Under the pieces are notes generated by a model that saw nothing but the letters and a program-made list of their open reading frames with translations, was not told where the DNA came from and ran no database searches. The translations under genes and the position numbers were made by a program. From positions 4,657,001-4,721,000 of the forward strand of contig NZ_CP104467.1 in assembly GCF_025369935.1 (NCBI RefSeq): DNA of 64,000 nucleotides, given 5' to 3'. This document shows, in pieces, positions 62,468 to 64,000 of the stretch (position 1 is its first letter; each line of letters starts with the position of its first letter). The DNA is from Paenibacillus andongensis. Lineage in GTDB: Bacteria; Bacillota; Bacilli; Paenibacillales; NBRC-103111.

Positions 62468-64000
62468 TCAACTTATTGATAGAATAAGAACGCCTTTTGC
62501 TGAAAGAGTAACGGTATTGGTGACTGGTTGACTTTCTAATATATCCATTCCCTTTAAGGTACCTAAATCTACATTAACGGGTTGATCATTGTGATTCAGG
62601 ATAAACAGATATGTTTCACTCTCATTGGTTCTTTGTGAAATTTCAACACCAGGAACTGGGGTAATAGGTGCTATTATCCCTTTTTCTTTACACAAATTAG
62701 CTAGGAACCCCTGCAAAAAGGATGGTTCAGGACTAGAGGCTACATACCAAGCTTGACCTACCCCGAATTTATTTACGGTGAGTGCTGGCATTCCTTTATA
62801 GAAATCGCTGCCATAGACCGCTTTTATTTCGGCTCCTTCTGAATGGATTAGGTCACATAGAAGTCCACATTGGTACTCGCCGCTGAGCGCTCCCCACGGT
62901 TCATTTATCACGATTTGGTTGCTTTGGTCAGGGAAAAGCGCATCGATTTCTTCTGCCCAAATGCCGAGCACCTCGCGTAATTCCCCAGGGTAACCGCCAA
63001 GTGAGACGATATCGTTCTCATTGACTATTCCGCTAAAGAATGTCGTCAGGAAGGTTCCTCCTGAACGGACGAAGTCCTCCACTCGCTTTGCATAGCCTTT
63101 TTTCACCATGTAAAGCACAGGTGCGATAACGATGTCATAGTTTGATAGATCTGTGTCTGTACCAATTAGATCTACTTGAATATTTTGCTGAAATAGAGCG
63201 TCATAGTATTTGTGGACTTCATCTACATATTTGAGTGCAACGGTCGGTCCACTGGACAACTCAATCGCCCAGCGATTCTCCCAGTCGAAAACGATGGCAA
63301 CCCGAGCATTGATTCTAGTATCTAACAGCTTGTCTGAGAGTTTTTGCAATTCAGATCCTAGCTCCGCGCATTCGCGGAAAACACGAGTATGTTCATGTCC
63401 AACGTGCTCGATGACGGCTCCATGATATTTCTCGCATGCACCTACTGATCGGCGGAGTTGGAAAAACAACACGGTATCCGCTCCACGAGCCACAGCCTGA
63501 TAACTCCAAAGCTTCATAACTCCTGGTCGTTTGAGTGAATTGTAGGGCTGCCAGTTTTGTTGGCTCGGGGTTTGTTCCATAAGCATGAATGGCTGTCCTT
63601 GTTTCAAGCCGCGCATAAGGTCATGTGTCATAGCTGTCAAACTAATAGGTGTATTTAGGGATGGATAATTATCCCAAGAGACGACATCAAGATGCTTTGC
63701 CCATTTGAAATAGTCCAATGGTTTATATAGTCCCATTAAATTTGTTGTAATGGGTATGTCAGGTGTATGTTTTTTGATGGCGTTATATTCAAGTTTGTAA
63801 CACTCTAACAAGCTATCAGACATAAAACGGCGGTAATCGAGAGAAATTCCTTGGAAGTTGGTATTATCCACGCCCCATTCTTCGGAAAGGGCATTTGGCG
63901 GAACAATCTCTTCCCATTCATAGAAAGTATGACCCCAAAAACCCGTATTCCACGCTTTATTCAAAGTTTCGAGTGTTGTATAGCGCTCTTGGAGCCAATT
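62468..64000 (-). CDS. family 42 beta-galactosidase (C-terminal part)
   Basis: Partial: the frame is open to the window edge and begins there NWLQERYTTLETLNKAW, characteristic of the middle of the GH42 barrel. The nucleophile Glu is in 'PFMLMEQTPSQQNWQPYN' and the trimerisation domain ('RVAIVFDWENRWAIEL') and C-terminal beta-sandwich follow. About 511 residues are present of an expected ~670; the acid/base region and N-terminus lie beyond the window. Hydrolyses beta-galactosides, probably plant-derived oligosaccharides. Confidence 0.92.
   Translation of the reverse strand, partial: NWLQERYTTLETLNKAWNTGFWGHTFYEWEEIVPPNALSEEWGVDNTNFQGISLDYRRFMSDSLLECYKLEYNAIKKHTPDIPITTNLMGLYKPLDYFKWAKHLDVVSWDNYPSLNTPISLTAMTHDLMRGLKQGQPFMLMEQTPSQQNWQPYNSLKRPGVMKLWSYQAVARGADTVLFFQLRRSVGACEKYHGAVIEHVGHEHTRVFRECAELGSELQKLSDKLLDTRINARVAIVFDWENRWAIELSSGPTVALKYVDEVHKYYDALFQQNIQVDLIGTDTDLSNYDIVIAPVLYMVKKGYAKRVEDFVRSGGTFLTTFFSGIVNENDIVSLGGYPGELREVLGIWAEEIDALFPDQSNQIVINEPWGALSGEYQCGLLCDLIHSEGAEIKAVYGSDFYKGMPALTVNKFGVGQAWYVASSPEPSFLQGFLANLCKEKGIIAPITPVPGVEISQRTNESETYLFILNHNDQPVNVDLGTLKGMDILESQPVTNTVTLSAKGVLILSIS

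Overview
The window reads as a chromosomal segment of an endospore-forming Firmicute, most likely Paenibacillus or a close relative. The evidence is gene content and order: argR-recN-spoIVB-spo0A, a complete spoIIIAA-AH operon, and the yqhV/efp/yqhT/aroQ/yqhR/yqhQ/yqhP/yqhO/mntR block known from Bacillus. Nearly all genes from 6.7 kb to 49.6 kb lie on the minus strand. Identifications rest on reading the translated proteins and their motifs; no database search was run.

Layout. 1-2.3 kb: end of a branched-chain 2-oxoacid dehydrogenase operon (lpd, bkdAA) and a DUF2627 protein. 2.3-5.1 kb: a SteA-type protein with a family 2 glycosyltransferase and a degenerate MraY/WecA-like membrane protein. 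5.2-6.7 kb: five small proteins. 6.7-17.6 kb: a ten-gene anaerobic cobalamin operon (cbiH60-X-J-C-D-ET-L-F-G-A) under a cobalamin riboswitch, running from sirohydrochlorin to cobyrinate a,c-diamide. 17.6-21.4 kb: guanylate-kinase-like, membrane, SRPBCC and MBL-fold proteins, plus a 31-residue YjcZ-type sporulation peptide. 21.2-33.5 kb: spo0A, spoIVB, recN, argR, tlyA, dxs, ispA, xseBA, folD, nusB. 33.7-37.1 kb: an Asp23/AmaP envelope-stress cluster and accBC. 37.2-42.8 kb: the spoIIIA operon behind a recognisable sigma-E promoter. 43.2-45.6 kb: a plus-strand insert with comA-comB (sulfolactate synthesis) and a DUF441 protein, next to a nested palindromic element. 45.6-53.7 kb: aspartokinase, efp and the yqh block, then spore photoproduct lyase. 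53.7-57.0 kb: a zinc/manganese-type ABC importer ending in ccdA. 57.2-60.4 kb: a lipoprotein, metG with a methionine T-box, and yidD. 60.4-62.5 kb: an accessory island. It holds a zinc-ribbon protein resembling the front end of an IS1595 transposase, driven by a promoter with two LexA-like boxes, followed by a 9/10-bp minisatellite and an AT-rich stretch with direct repeats. 62.5 kb to the end: part of a family 42 beta-galactosidase.

The most notable non-gene signals are three. (1) A recurrent hairpin sits directly against the Shine-Dalgarno sequence of at least five unrelated genes (the small CxxC gene, folD, nusB, asp23, accC); accC has a tandem second copy. (2) The SOS-type promoter drives the transposase-derived zinc-ribbon protein. 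(3) The minisatellite contains exactly six 10-bp units among 9-bp units, so all three frames are read and the original frame is restored.
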